Origin: RGIG8050 sp045588915
Lineage (GTDB): Bacteria > Bacillota > Clostridia > Christensenellales > UBA1242
Assembly: GCA_045588915.1 (NCBI GenBank)
Contig: JAZNFA010000009.1
Coordinates: 30,975-94,974, forward strand
DNA length: 64,000 nt
Reading direction: 5' to 3'
Shown: positions 49,496 to 58,722 of the stretch, piece after piece
Position numbering within the stretch: the first letter of the stretch is position 1
Layout of the letters: the number at the start of each line of letters is the position of its first letter
Translations under genes and position numbers: made by a program
The notes under the pieces: model-generated
What the model saw: only the letters and a program-made list of their open reading frames with translations
Told to the model about the DNA's origin: nothing
Database searches by the model: none

Positions 49496-50371
49496 GTGTT
49501 TGTTTTATATCATGTTTTAACTGTAATTTTTGCGATAGCTATTTATGTGGAATACATGTTTTATATGCCTGAAAAACAACTTTCATATAAATATAAAAGT
49601 ATTATAAAACCAAAATTAGATTTGGCTTGTGTTATCTTACTATCCCTTATTAGTTTAGTCGGATGTTTTTCTGTGCCTAGTTTTGATATATATTTTGCAA
49701 TTATATATATTGCTTCTTATTTTCTTTTTAAGGAAGTATATAATGCATTGATTACAAAAAAGAGAGAAAAAGCATTTATGCTAGCATTACAAAGTAAAAT
49801 TGAAAAGACTGTTCGTTTTAATAATTTGTTTGAATATATTAAATCTGAGGATGAAAAATTAAAATCAAAAACCAAGTGGTTAATCAAATGTAATGAAGAA
49901 TCAAATTATATTATTGGAATTTTTTTAAATAATAAAAGGTTATATTTTCGTTTTAAAAACTTAAAAAATTCTCAGAGTGTTAATTATATAATTAATCAAC
50001 TATATAAGTATGCACCAAGAATTAAAGACGAGGATGATTTAAAGAAGCTTGTATTTTTTGTCATAAAAGATGGTGAAACGGCATTGAATTGGGGAAATGC
50101 GTTTATTTCGCATGAATTGAATGAAAGTATTTATAGTCCTTTTTTATTTAATGATGATTTTTTTAATTCTACTATGATGACTGGCTATGTTTCAATCTAT
50201 GTCTTGGCAGTTCTTATTAAAACTTGGGCAGAAATAACTATAGTTGGGAAAATCTTATGGGTAATATTAACTATTATTCTTGCGATTCCGTTTGTGCTAG
50301 GGATGATTGTAATCATGTGGGCGATGTTTGATTCGTTAATGTGTGGATTAAGAAAACACAAATCTAATTAA
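49496..50371 (+). CDS. Membrane protein at the end of the type I RM operon, unknown
   Basis: 291 residues from GTG. One helix at about 3-22, two at about 37-78, a soluble central domain of about 130 residues (YIKSEDEKLKSKTKWLIKCN, then NKRLYFRFKNL), and two to three helices at about 213-280. It starts 3 bases after hsdR, so it belongs to the RM transcript. No family recognised. Type I RM systems normally have no membrane partner; this may work with the KAP-like NTPase, whose relatives often contain membrane segments. Confidence 0.6.
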   Translation: MFVLYHVLTVIFAIAIYVEYMFYMPEKQLSYKYKSIIKPKLDLACVILLSLISLVGCFSVPSFDIYFAIIYIASYFLFKEVYNALITKKREKAFMLALQSKIEKTVRFNNLFEYIKSEDEKLKSKTKWLIKCNEESNYIIGIFLNNKRLYFRFKNLKNSQSVNYIINQLYKYAPRIKDEDDLKKLVFFVIKDGETALNWGNAFISHELNESIYSPFLFNDDFFNSTMMTGYVSIYVLAVLIKTWAEITIVGKILWVILTIILAIPFVLGMIVIMWAMFDSLMCGLRKHKSN

Positions 50372-50423
50372 TTTGAATTTTGAAAACCTTATGCTAACAT
50401 AGAAATGTTAATTGGAGAAAATT

Positions 50424-50816
50424 ATGGAAGAAGTATGTGAATTTTTAAAGAAATGTGGAGTTTATTATCTTGCAACTATGGATGGAGACCAACCACGGGT
50501 TCGTCCGTTTGGAACAGCACACATTTTTGAAAATAAACTTTACATTCAGACAGGAAAAAGTAAAGATGTATTTAAACAGATAATGGCAAACCCAAATGTA
50601 GAAATCAGCGGTTTTACTGATGGGGTTTGGATTAGGCTTTCTGGAAAACTAATTCACGATGATAGAAGAGAAGCAAGAAAGTCAATGTTAGATGCTTATC
50701 CAAATTTGCGTGGTATGTATAATGAAGATGATGGTAATACTGCTGTTTTATATTTTGAAAATGCAACAGCTATTTTTTGTTCTTTTTCAGTAACACCAAG
50801 AATGGTAAAATTGTAA
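50424..50816 (+). CDS. Pyridoxamine 5'-phosphate oxidase-family (FMN-binding split barrel) protein
   Basis: 130 residues from ATG at 50424, with TTGGAG 7 bases upstream. MEEVCEFLKKCGVYYLATMDGDQPRVRPFG is the N-terminal strand pair of the split-barrel fold (FMN-contact RPFG). KLYIQTGKSKDVFKQIMANPNVEI follows. Likely binds FMN or F420 to reduce small molecules; substrate unknown. It is a common metabolic gene rather than a defence gene, and may be a passenger in the island. Confidence 0.85.
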   Translation: MEEVCEFLKKCGVYYLATMDGDQPRVRPFGTAHIFENKLYIQTGKSKDVFKQIMANPNVEISGFTDGVWIRLSGKLIHDDRREARKSMLDAYPNLRGMYNEDDGNTAVLYFENATAIFCSFSVTPRMVKL

Positions 50817-50857
50817 TCATAATTTTTATAAATAAAAAAAACGAGGAGAAAATTATA

Positions 50858-52177
50858 ATGGGAGCTGATGTTTCTTTGAAGGTAAAGTCATTAACTTTGT
50901 TATATTGGAAAAGTTTTTTTGATGAAAAGACGTTGAGAATTTTTTTTAATCAATCTGATTTGCAAATTAATAAAAATGTAAAATATGATATTACTGACAA
51001 TAACGAAGAGCCGCATACCGAGTATAAATATGTAAGTTCTGTCGGTAAAGTAATTGATAGATTAAATTCTATCGGATATACATTAAAAAATGTAGAAAAA
51101 ATTTTTAATGTTAATTTAGTTGATATTATAGACTACTATGATAATAATAAGGATTATGAAGTTGTAAGACAACAAATAAAAAAAAATGTAACGTTTAAAA
51201 AATGGTTAAATTCAGTAAAAAAATACTCAAATTTTCTTTTGAAAAATAATGAGGATTTATATTATTTTTGGCAATTGAACATACATGATCTTCCTGAATC
51301 ATTAAAGCCTAAATCCTTTTGTGATAAAGTAGTTCTTAATTCACTAAAAGATTCTCAATCGGAGTCGTATTTCGGATGCTTGTGTGGTGATAAGTTTGAG
51401 CGAATAAATATTATTAGAATAATTTTAGAATACTGTGATATATCAGATATTGTTGAAGTTGATGTCTCGGAAATGATTGGATGGAGTTATGATTCTATTG
51501 AGGATATGAAGATTTCTGATGATATTGAAAAAACAATAGTTCTCGTAGAAGGCTCAAGTGATAAAACTATTTTGGAATTTGCTTTAAAAAATATTTATCC
51601 ACATTTAAGTAATCTATATTATTTTATGGATTTTGAATTTCCTGATAACACCTCTAGACAAGGTGGGGCTGATACAATCATAAAGAACGTTGAAACATTT
51701 ATAGCATCAAAACTAAAAGCTAAATTTATTGCGATTTTTGATAATGATGCGGTGGGTTTTCAAGCACAAAAAGCATTGTCATACAATACACGTAATTACC
51801 TACCTGACAGTTATAAAATCACAAATTATCCATCAATTAAAGATGCGAATAAATATCCTTCAATATTACCAAATAAAAAAATAAAACTAATGAATATTAA
51901 TCGTATGGCCTGTTCTATAGAGCTATATCTTCCGAGACAATTAATTACGGACAAGTTAAATAACTTATATCCAATACAGTGGAAAAGTCTTGTTGAACGG
52001 AAAATAGAAAAAGAAAAATTGTCTGATTATCAAGGAGAAATTCAACATAAGAATGAAATAAAATCTTCTTTTATGAGTTTGAAGGATGATATTGAAAAAG
52101 GTAGAAAAAAATTCAATATTGGTGATTGGAAGAATATTAAGGCTATTATTGATCATATTGTACATATTTTTGATTAA
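50858..52177 (+). CDS. HEPN/Toprim-associated domain protein with Toprim catalytic motifs
   Basis: 439 residues from ATG at 50858 (CGAGGAG upstream). The MGADVSLKVKSLTLLYWKSF start resembles the HEPN/Toprim N-terminal domain family. A Toprim domain lies at about 225-330: TIVLVEGSSDKTILEFAL (catalytic Glu) and KFIAIFDNDAVGFQAQKAL (DxD), as in OLD-family nucleases but without an ATPase domain. Proteins of this kind are found in defence islands and may cut or nick nucleic acid. AT-rich codon use fits recent transfer. It is transcribed convergently with the PIN-like gene. Confidence 0.72.
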   Translation: MGADVSLKVKSLTLLYWKSFFDEKTLRIFFNQSDLQINKNVKYDITDNNEEPHTEYKYVSSVGKVIDRLNSIGYTLKNVEKIFNVNLVDIIDYYDNNKDYEVVRQQIKKNVTFKKWLNSVKKYSNFLLKNNEDLYYFWQLNIHDLPESLKPKSFCDKVVLNSLKDSQSESYFGCLCGDKFERINIIRIILEYCDISDIVEVDVSEMIGWSYDSIEDMKISDDIEKTIVLVEGSSDKTILEFALKNIYPHLSNLYYFMDFEFPDNTSRQGGADTIIKNVETFIASKLKAKFIAIFDNDAVGFQAQKALSYNTRNYLPDSYKITNYPSIKDANKYPSILPNKKIKLMNINRMACSIELYLPRQLITDKLNNLYPIQWKSLVERKIEKEKLSDYQGEIQHKNEIKSSFMSLKDDIEKGRKKFNIGDWKNIKAIIDHIVHIFD

Positions 52178-52253
52178 TATTAAAGAAACCATAGTTGAAC
52201 CAAAACATAAGAAATATTATTGCTGAGAATTCGCTGAAAAATTTGCTCAAAAA

Positions 52254-53234
52254 TTAATTTTTTGATTTACGCCTGGTCTCTATTTCGTAAATATACTGTT
52301 GCATAAAAATAATATCACTATCTTCTGTTGTGAATAAAAATGGCATAATTATTTGTTTTAAGAAATCAAATACGTCGCTATCTTCAATGATATTAAACAC
52401 TTGAGTATTATAATGAGAGATGTTACAAATCATGGAAGTTTGTTTTTCATCCCAGTCTGTATATTTAGACATCTTTGCGATTACACTATGTGTTCGTTCG
52501 AACGATAGACTATTGTCTAGTTCTTTGATTAATTCATTTTGTTCTTTGCGTGCTGTTAGTTTAATATCACTTAAATGATTATTAAAGAATTCATTCAACC
52601 CATTATAAAAATAAATTTTTGATTTTTTCTTTTCTTCCCATTCGTTTATTAAATATTGGTTGAATCTATCTTTGTCTAAAAGTGATTTATAGTCTTTGTC
52701 ATCACTAATAAAAAACAAATCACCAGAATTGTATTTTGACAATAATGTTTCCCAGCTAATCGCATCACCACATTTATTGTCTTTGCCTGGTGGATTACCT
52801 AGGATTCTAAATCTATATATAGCTTTGTTAATAATTTCATCTGTAGTTTTTAATAAGGTAGATAAAGAAAATAAATCATTAATTAATATATCTTGAGGAA
52901 GCTTTTGTTCAAAAATATCATTTTCGATTTTTGATTGTAATTCGTTATTTAACTTTTGTAGATCACTTAATTTACGGCTTATGTTAACATACTCATCATT
53001 ATATCCTTGATATAAAACAGGAATACTAAAATTGATATTTTTAGTTTTATCGATAACATCATGTAATTTATTTTCTCGATTTCTAAAAACTTCATCTTTT
53101 ACTTGTTCTGTTAATATTATTTTAACGCCGCCATTATTTATATATTCTTTTAATTTACTAAATTGTTTTAAATCATTTTTAGAAAACGAATAAATTGATA
53201 ACCATATTTGTGCATCAATAAAAAGATTTATCAT
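52254..53234 (-). CDS. PIN-like ribonuclease-domain protein (DUF4935 type)
   Basis: 326 residues. The N-terminal NLFIDAQIWLSIY has the first PIN Asp. GGVKIILTEQVKDEVFRNRE follows (typical of DUF4935). CGDAISWETLL supplies the mid acidic residues, and DLFFISDDKDYKSL the last Asp cluster. The C-terminal 130 residues are helical and unassigned. CAGGAG sits 8 bases before the ATG. Such proteins occur alone in defence islands; RNA cleavage is likely but the target is unknown. Adjacent and convergent to the Toprim protein. Confidence 0.75.
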   Translation of the reverse strand: MINLFIDAQIWLSIYSFSKNDLKQFSKLKEYINNGGVKIILTEQVKDEVFRNRENKLHDVIDKTKNINFSIPVLYQGYNDEYVNISRKLSDLQKLNNELQSKIENDIFEQKLPQDILINDLFSLSTLLKTTDEIINKAIYRFRILGNPPGKDNKCGDAISWETLLSKYNSGDLFFISDDKDYKSLLDKDRFNQYLINEWEEKKKSKIYFYNGLNEFFNNHLSDIKLTARKEQNELIKELDNSLSFERTHSVIAKMSKYTDWDEKQTSMICNISHYNTQVFNIIEDSDVFDFLKQIIMPFLFTTEDSDIIFMQQYIYEIETRRKSKN

Positions 53235-53595
53235 TAGTATTTCTCCTGTATAATTGCAGAATAACAGATTTTAAATTTAATGTCATATAAATATGAACAG
53301 TTATATGTAGCTAGATTTTTAGCTGATCTATTTATGTAATTGTCTTAAAAATATTGTTTATATTTTGTACTGACTGTCCCATATGAGACGAAAGACCAAC
53401 ACTTTTTACACATAATATTGTGTTTTTATGTTTGGTTGAACCACAAGATTGTTAAAGAAGAGCTCTGATTGCTTTCAGGGCTCTTTTTTAATGGGGTGTT
53501 GAATGTTTCTAAAAGTGGGTAATGGGGGATGTATTTTAAATTTGTGATAAATATCAACATATGCTAAACTAATTTTAATTTAAAGGGAGATTTGG
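53235..53595. other. Intergenic region at the right edge of the island
   Basis: Contains the leader of the PIN-like gene, about 100 bases of AT-rich DNA without an ORF, the right direct repeat with a terminator (53459-53488), and the promoter TTGTGA, 17 bases, TAAACT followed by AAGGGAGA for the repeat-protein gene. Confidence 0.6.
53376..53488 (+). repeat. Island-flanking direct repeat, right copy
   Basis: GTCCCA (53376-53381), TTACACAT (53406-53413), TATTGTGTTTTT, ACCAC, and AGAGCTCTGA-loop-TTCAGGGCTCT-T6 match the left copy in order. Only the last six bases of tRNA-His are kept here. Confidence 0.65.
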
Positions 53596-55836
53596 ATGGG
53601 TTTGAGAAAATTGATTAAAGATGATACGAAAACTTTGACCGAAAAAGTCAATGCAGACAATTATATCAATACTGAAAATTTGTCCTATCGTAAAGGGTTG
53701 GTTGTTATCGCTGATAAAATGGAAAGTTTGATTATGGAATTAAAACCATATGTATCAAATGAACAGTTTATTGAATTGATGCGTGAAGCAAATGAACCAA
53801 CCAGTTTATCCCCAATTATTAAAAAAATTGTTCCACAACTTTATCGTAAAAATCCGACAGCTGGTCGTATCGCATTAGAGTTACAAATCTTTTTAGATGA
53901 TATTGTGATCGAACGTTTTTGTGGTGCTTATGAACTTGAAGATTTTACTTACTCGCTTCATTCGGCGAAAAACATCGTTCTGAAAGAAGCCATCGAAAAG
54001 GCTGAAACTAAGGTTATGAGTAAAACGTACTTGACGGCTGATAATAAGGAAAAGGCTGTTGAAAAGAAAATTGAAGAATTGCAAGTAGCTTTAAAGCCAT
54101 ATTTATCTGATGATAAATTTGATGGATTAGATGATATGGAAAAACTTGGCTGCCTCATTACAGAGCTATACGCGGAAGGTAATACAACTGCTTTTAATAC
54201 TGCTGTTGAGTTGAGAGCCGTTATTGATTGTTTACAGCAGGAATTTATTTGTGCAAAGCGCAAACAAAATGAAATTGAAAGAGTGAATAATGCCAAGGAA
54301 GAAACTGCTTACTATGACAGTTTTCTTAAAAATTTTAAGTCAGCACAAGATAGAGATGAAGATTTTTATACATTTTCCTTTTATGATAATGACCAAAGTA
54401 AGCGATTTAAAAAATATGAAAATGATGTTTGCTCGCGCGATTATTTTCAAGGTTGTGAAATTTTTAAAGGCTATGACACGGTCTTATCTGAAAAGTTAAA
54501 TGAGCTAAAAGAAGGATTGAAACCATATTTGTCCGAATTAGGTTATAAAGAATTGTCGAGTGCTAACCCAGACAAAACTTATTCGCTATTGTCCCACCTG
54601 CTTGATCGTTTTGAAGAATGTAATAAAGTTGCCAGCAACAAAGTGTTGGAAATGCAAGCTTTTATTGAAGTTTGGTTTAAAGGGTATGGGAAAAAAGCTC
54701 TCAAATATGAGGATAAAAAAATTCGCCAAAAGGTTCTGGCTAATGATTATTTGGAACGCCATTTTGATGATGAAGCTAAGGATGAATACCACTGGGCTGA
54801 ACGTACAGCGTTGTTACGAAAATTAAATCAGTTAAAAGGTTTATTGAAACCATATTTACCTCAAGATGTGTATGAAAGTTTAGTCAAGGCTGATTTGATT
54901 AATACTCTTGGTATAATTGAAGATTATATGTTTAAATCATTCATTACGAATAACAAACGCATGCTTTCTTTGTTGAAGGAATTAGAATGTTTTATAGTGG
55001 AAAGAATATTCCGTTGGGAAGATCATGTAGATGAATCAAATAATGATTTATCTGGTGAAGAAGTTGAACAAGATGCTGAATTAAAAGAGGAAGTTGAAAA
55101 AGACCCTGAACAACAAAAAAAGAAAACTTTATATGATAGTTGCGTAAAAGATTACCATAACGACATTGATGAATTATTAGAAAAAGATGATTACAATGGT
55201 TATTTTGCTTTTGATAAAGTTGAAGAAAAGTATTATTTAAAATTTAAAAAACAATTCAGTGCCAAGAACTATATTTCAAACCAGAATTTGGAGCAATGCC
55301 GTCAAATAATTATCGACAAATTAAATGAATTGAAAGCAGCATTGAAGCCTTACTTAACGGAAGTTGGTTACAATAAATTACTTACCACTAATCCATCTAA
55401 ACTTGGTATGTTAGTACGAGAACAATTTGGTACGCGTTTTTATCAAAATGGCAACGTAGGTGGGATTAACGCCGTAGCACAATTGCGTGCGTTTATAGAT
55501 ACTGTTGTTTGCGATTTTGCTAGAAAAGATATGAAGGTTGCGAATTATCGTCAAAAGGTTATGGATGCAAACTACTTGGGTGATTATCAAAATTATAGTG
55601 CAGCCATATATCAAAAATTGCACGAATTAAAAACTGCCTTAAAACCTTATCTTGCAAAAAAAGAGTATTTGAGTTTATTGGTTGAATCCCCATTTGGAAC
55701 ACAAATGGTTATTTGTGATTTAATTCCTCGTTTCTATTATGATGAACGTAATGCAACAGCAACTGCGATTGCAGTTGAATTGAGAGAGTTAATTCAATGC
55801 CGTGTTGCCAAAAGCTATAGCTATAACTTTTTATAA
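53596..55836 (+). CDS. Protein of six divergent ~115-residue repeats, unknown
   Basis: 746 residues, hydrophilic, no signal peptide. Six copies of a helical unit with core K-L-x-E-L-K-x-x-L-K-P-Y-L, at about residues 36-55, 155-180, 300-320, 411-430, 575-595 and 675-695. Each is followed by a moderately conserved L-x-x-L...RF/LY...A-V-E-L-R-A-F-I-D stretch. An acidic insert (about 475-505) separates units 4 and 5. It resembles no family I can name; a scaffold or binding protein is a reasonable guess. AAGGGAGA Shine-Dalgarno. First gene to the right of the island repeat. Confidence 0.65.
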   Translation: MGLRKLIKDDTKTLTEKVNADNYINTENLSYRKGLVVIADKMESLIMELKPYVSNEQFIELMREANEPTSLSPIIKKIVPQLYRKNPTAGRIALELQIFLDDIVIERFCGAYELEDFTYSLHSAKNIVLKEAIEKAETKVMSKTYLTADNKEKAVEKKIEELQVALKPYLSDDKFDGLDDMEKLGCLITELYAEGNTTAFNTAVELRAVIDCLQQEFICAKRKQNEIERVNNAKEETAYYDSFLKNFKSAQDRDEDFYTFSFYDNDQSKRFKKYENDVCSRDYFQGCEIFKGYDTVLSEKLNELKEGLKPYLSELGYKELSSANPDKTYSLLSHLLDRFEECNKVASNKVLEMQAFIEVWFKGYGKKALKYEDKKIRQKVLANDYLERHFDDEAKDEYHWAERTALLRKLNQLKGLLKPYLPQDVYESLVKADLINTLGIIEDYMFKSFITNNKRMLSLLKELECFIVERIFRWEDHVDESNNDLSGEEVEQDAELKEEVEKDPEQQKKKTLYDSCVKDYHNDIDELLEKDDYNGYFAFDKVEEKYYLKFKKQFSAKNYISNQNLEQCRQIIIDKLNELKAALKPYLTEVGYNKLLTTNPSKLGMLVREQFGTRFYQNGNVGGINAVAQLRAFIDTVVCDFARKDMKVANYRQKVMDANYLGDYQNYSAAIYQKLHELKTALKPYLAKKEYLSLLVESPFGTQMVICDLIPRFYYDERNATATAIAVELRELIQCRVAKSYSYNFL

Positions 55837-55883
55837 GTAAGAGCCAGTTTTTGTGTGGCTTTGGGCGAGCCCTAAATTATTTT

Positions 55884-56957
55884 TTAATCAGAAAGATGTT
55901 TTTTTATGGATTTTATCCAATTTTGTTTAGCCTCTTCTTCTTCTTTTCGTAAACGCGCCCAGTCAATTGTTTCTGGAATTATACGGTTAGCTAACTTATC
56001 TTGTCCTGCAAATGCATACTTTTTAATTCTTTTAACGTTATCTGGAATTACAGTTGATTGGCAACCAATAACCAAGGTTGGAAATTTTGGGTCTATCATA
56101 TCGATGACAGCATTAACTTCGTTACCATTGGCATCACGGCTGGTATAACGTTTATTGTTCGGATCAACTTTAATGGACACCAATCCTGTGCAGAATTGAA
56201 ATGGATTTTCATAAATTTCTGTAACATTGGCTGGAATGACAATTGATTTTAAATTTACGCATCCAGCGAAAGCATCGCTATGAATTGTTTTAAGGCTTTT
56301 GGGTAAGATAACTGAAGTTAACTCTAAACAATCAGCAAACGAGCAATTGTAAATTTCTGTGTAACCATCCGGAATACAAACCGTTGAAGAATGACATTCT
56401 TCAAACACCTGATGATACCCCCAAAAATCTCCAATACGTTTAACAGGATATTTTTTACCTTCATATTCAAATTCCCGTGGTAAAATGATTGCATTAAATG
56501 ATTTGTCAATTTTTTCTTTTTCTACCATCATTTCTTCAAATCTTTTTATCAAGAATTGATGTAATGATGTGGGTGGGGTCCATTGATAGGGAATATCACG
56601 TATTAGTACGCACTCATAATAATATGATTTTTTATACAACTGCGAATTAAACGGAGAGTAGGCTATAATAGTCGCATCATCATCTTTAACAACTTCATAT
56701 AAACAATATTTTGTAATATCTTTCGCCCATTTGGCTTGCAAAACAACCCATTCGGTAGTAATTTCGTTAAAATCAATAATTGTATTAAAATCAAATGGTT
56801 CATCTTGATAATACCAACCAATGAATTCAAAACCATCTTTGGTTGGATTTGTTTTCGGCGCGATTATTTTATCGCCACTTTCAACATAGATGTCTTGCAC
56901 TGGCGAACCACCATTGGTATCGAACTTAACAATAAATACATCATCAAGTAATTTCAT
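55884..56957 (-). CDS. BspA-like leucine-rich repeat protein with an InlB-type B repeat
   Basis: 357 residues. An InlB/Listeria-Bacteroides repeat opens the protein (VKFDTNGGSPVQDIYVESGD, then GFEFIGWYYQDEPFDFN, about 8-70). A linker follows, then BspA-type LRR_5 units from about 200: VCIPDGYTEIYNCSFADCL, VILPKSLKTIHSDAFAGCVN and VIPANVTEIYENPFQFCTG. Proteins of this class are usually cell-surface, but no signal peptide or anchor is seen, so it may be cytoplasmic. Strong AGGAGG before the ATG. Confidence 0.85.
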   Translation of the reverse strand: MKLLDDVFIVKFDTNGGSPVQDIYVESGDKIIAPKTNPTKDGFEFIGWYYQDEPFDFNTIIDFNEITTEWVVLQAKWAKDITKYCLYEVVKDDDATIIAYSPFNSQLYKKSYYYECVLIRDIPYQWTPPTSLHQFLIKRFEEMMVEKEKIDKSFNAIILPREFEYEGKKYPVKRIGDFWGYHQVFEECHSSTVCIPDGYTEIYNCSFADCLELTSVILPKSLKTIHSDAFAGCVNLKSIVIPANVTEIYENPFQFCTGLVSIKVDPNNKRYTSRDANGNEVNAVIDMIDPKFPTLVIGCQSTVIPDNVKRIKKYAFAGQDKLANRIIPETIDWARLRKEEEEAKQNWIKSIKKHLSD

Positions 56958-57096
56958 AATTATTTACCTCCTAGGTAATTTAGTTTTACCGAACAAATAG
57001 GACTACTAAAGTCTAATAGATATCATTATTTTTGTAAACACTTTACATTTTCAATTTTAGCCATAGTTTGTCATGGTAGGGGCGTGTCCTTGTGTT

Positions 57097-57124
57097 AAAA
57101 AGGCGACCTGGTGGTCGCTTTTTT
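57097..57124 (-). terminator. Terminator of the XRE regulator gene
   Basis: GCGACC (57103-57108) and GGTCGC (57113-57118) with A and T runs on either side; it overlaps the gene's stop. Confidence 0.75.
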
Positions 57125-57746
57125 AGGCTTCTTGTTCGATGATGATTTGTTTGATTTTTCGTCTTTTTAATTTGCCGCAAAGTATGGCGATGATTTGAGT
57201 GGGGATGCCTAATAAGAAAAGTGACCAAAGATTATAGTCAATTAGTTGAATGTAGAAACTTAAAAGGGAAGTCCAAATTAACAATGATGTCGCGGCAATA
57301 ATATGATTTTTATGTCCCCAGATGCTGGCAAAGATGATTAAAACGACACTGGTAATCGGCAGTGACCAAATCCAAATAATCCAATAGTGATGGTTGGAAT
57401 TGATGACAAGATTGATGTAAACAATTGCTGCCAGTGTCCAAATTGAAAGACAGGCAAGAATTGTAATAATCAATTTGTTATTCAACTCGAAACTTGGGAT
57501 ACGATATTTGGCGATTGTTTCTTCTGATTGTTCGTTTAGGATGTAATCAACATTCACGCCATACATATCAGCAAGTTGTTTCAAGGTAATTATATCGGGT
57601 AAACTTTCGCCTCTTTCCCATTTGGAAATTGCTTTATCTGAGTAATTGAGCTTTTCGGCAAGTTCAAGTTGGGTGATTTTGTTTGCTTTTCTTAATGTAA
57701 TTAAATTTTTGGCAACAATGTCTTTGATGTCGTCCAAATGATCCAT
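57123..57746 (-). CDS. XRE-family transcriptional regulator with membrane C-terminus
   Basis: 207 residues. N-terminal helix-turn-helix: TLRKANKITQLELAEKLNYS then DKAISKWERGESLPD (about 15-50). After a short linker there are four membrane helices (about 90-205: LIITILACLSIWTLAAIVYI and three more). Membrane-bound XRE regulators often sense envelope stress. The extended -10 TGTTATAAT ends 6 bases before the ATG; leaderless type. Divergent from the lipid/glycan operon at 57943, which it may control. Confidence 0.85.
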   Translation of the reverse strand: MDHLDDIKDIVAKNLITLRKANKITQLELAEKLNYSDKAISKWERGESLPDIITLKQLADMYGVNVDYILNEQSEETIAKYRIPSFELNNKLIITILACLSIWTLAAIVYINLVINSNHHYWIIWIWSLPITSVVLIIFASIWGHKNHIIAATSLLIWTSLLSFYIQLIDYNLWSLFLLGIPTQIIAILCGKLKRRKIKQIIIEQEA

Positions 57747-57942
57747 AGCGCAATTATAACACCTTTTGCATGAAAAAATCTAGTAATTTTCGGTAAATTC
57801 TACCGTAGGTAGAGAAGTACACGAAACTCTCTTGATTGAAGGGTAGAATTCTACTTTGCGTTTTGAAAGTTTAGAGTGAATTTAGTAGGTGGTTTTATTT
57901 TTCGTTAGTATAATATAAGGTAGTTTTACAAAAGGAGGCAAT

Positions 57943-58722
57943 GTGGCTAAACCCAAGAAAGTCATTTATTATGATGATGAATTGAACAATGAGTTTTCAG
58001 GGTCTAATATTAAACCAAGAACAATTGGTTTAAATTATAAATACATTAGCAGAAATCCTTTTTATTTATTTTTTAGTTTTATCGCGTATCGTTTAATTGC
58101 AACGCCAATTGCTTTTCTTTATAAGTGGTTTCGTGGCGTTAAGTTTGAAAATCATAAAATATTACGTAAATTTAAAAAGCAAGGTTATTTTGTTTTTGCA
58201 AATCATACAAATGCTGCCAATGATGTTTTATCACCACATTTAATCAATTTTCCTACAAAAACTTATGTTATTGTTGCCAGTGAAAATATGAATATTCCGG
58301 GTTTGTGGGGAGCAACTAAAATGTTAGGTGCTTTACCTTTACCAACAACTTTGGGTGTCACAAGAAATTTTATGAATGCAATTGAAAAGCGTTTAATTCA
58401 AGGACATCCTATTTTAGTTTATCCAGAAGCACATATCTGGCCTTACTATACAGAAATAAGACCTTTCAAATCTACTGCGTTTAGATATCCAATTAAATTT
58501 CAAGCCCCATCATTTTGTTTTACAACGACTTATCAGCAAAATGGGAAAAAGAAAAAGCCACGAATAGTAATTTATGTTGATGGTCCATTTTACCCAAAAG
58601 AAGATTTAGATATCAAACAACAGCAAGAAGATTTACGAAACCAAATTTACGAATGTATGGTTGAACGTAGTAAGAATAGTAATTGCAAATATGTTGAGTA
58701 CGTAAGAAAGGAGAAAAAATGA
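57943..58722 (+). CDS. Acyltransferase (PlsC-like, HX5D variant)
   Basis: 259 residues, GTG start with AAAGGAGG 4 bases upstream. A membrane segment at about 42-62 precedes VFANHTNAANDVLSPHL, a PlsC motif I with five rather than four residues between His and Asp. LVYPEAHIWPYYTEIRPFKST is motif III-like. It probably acylates a glycerol- or sugar-containing lipid. It overlaps the GT8 gene by 4 bases, first gene of a four-gene operon. Confidence 0.75.
   Translation: MAKPKKVIYYDDELNNEFSGSNIKPRTIGLNYKYISRNPFYLFFSFIAYRLIATPIAFLYKWFRGVKFENHKILRKFKKQGYFVFANHTNAANDVLSPHLINFPTKTYVIVASENMNIPGLWGATKMLGALPLPTTLGVTRNFMNAIEKRLIQGHPILVYPEAHIWPYYTEIRPFKSTAFRYPIKFQAPSFCFTTTYQQNGKKKKPRIVIYVDGPFYPKEDLDIKQQQEDLRNQIYECMVERSKNSNCKYVEYVRKEKK

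Noticed and set aside
53596..55836. Six-repeat protein as a surface adhesin
   Set aside because: No signal peptide, anchor motif or membrane helix was found, so location is left open.
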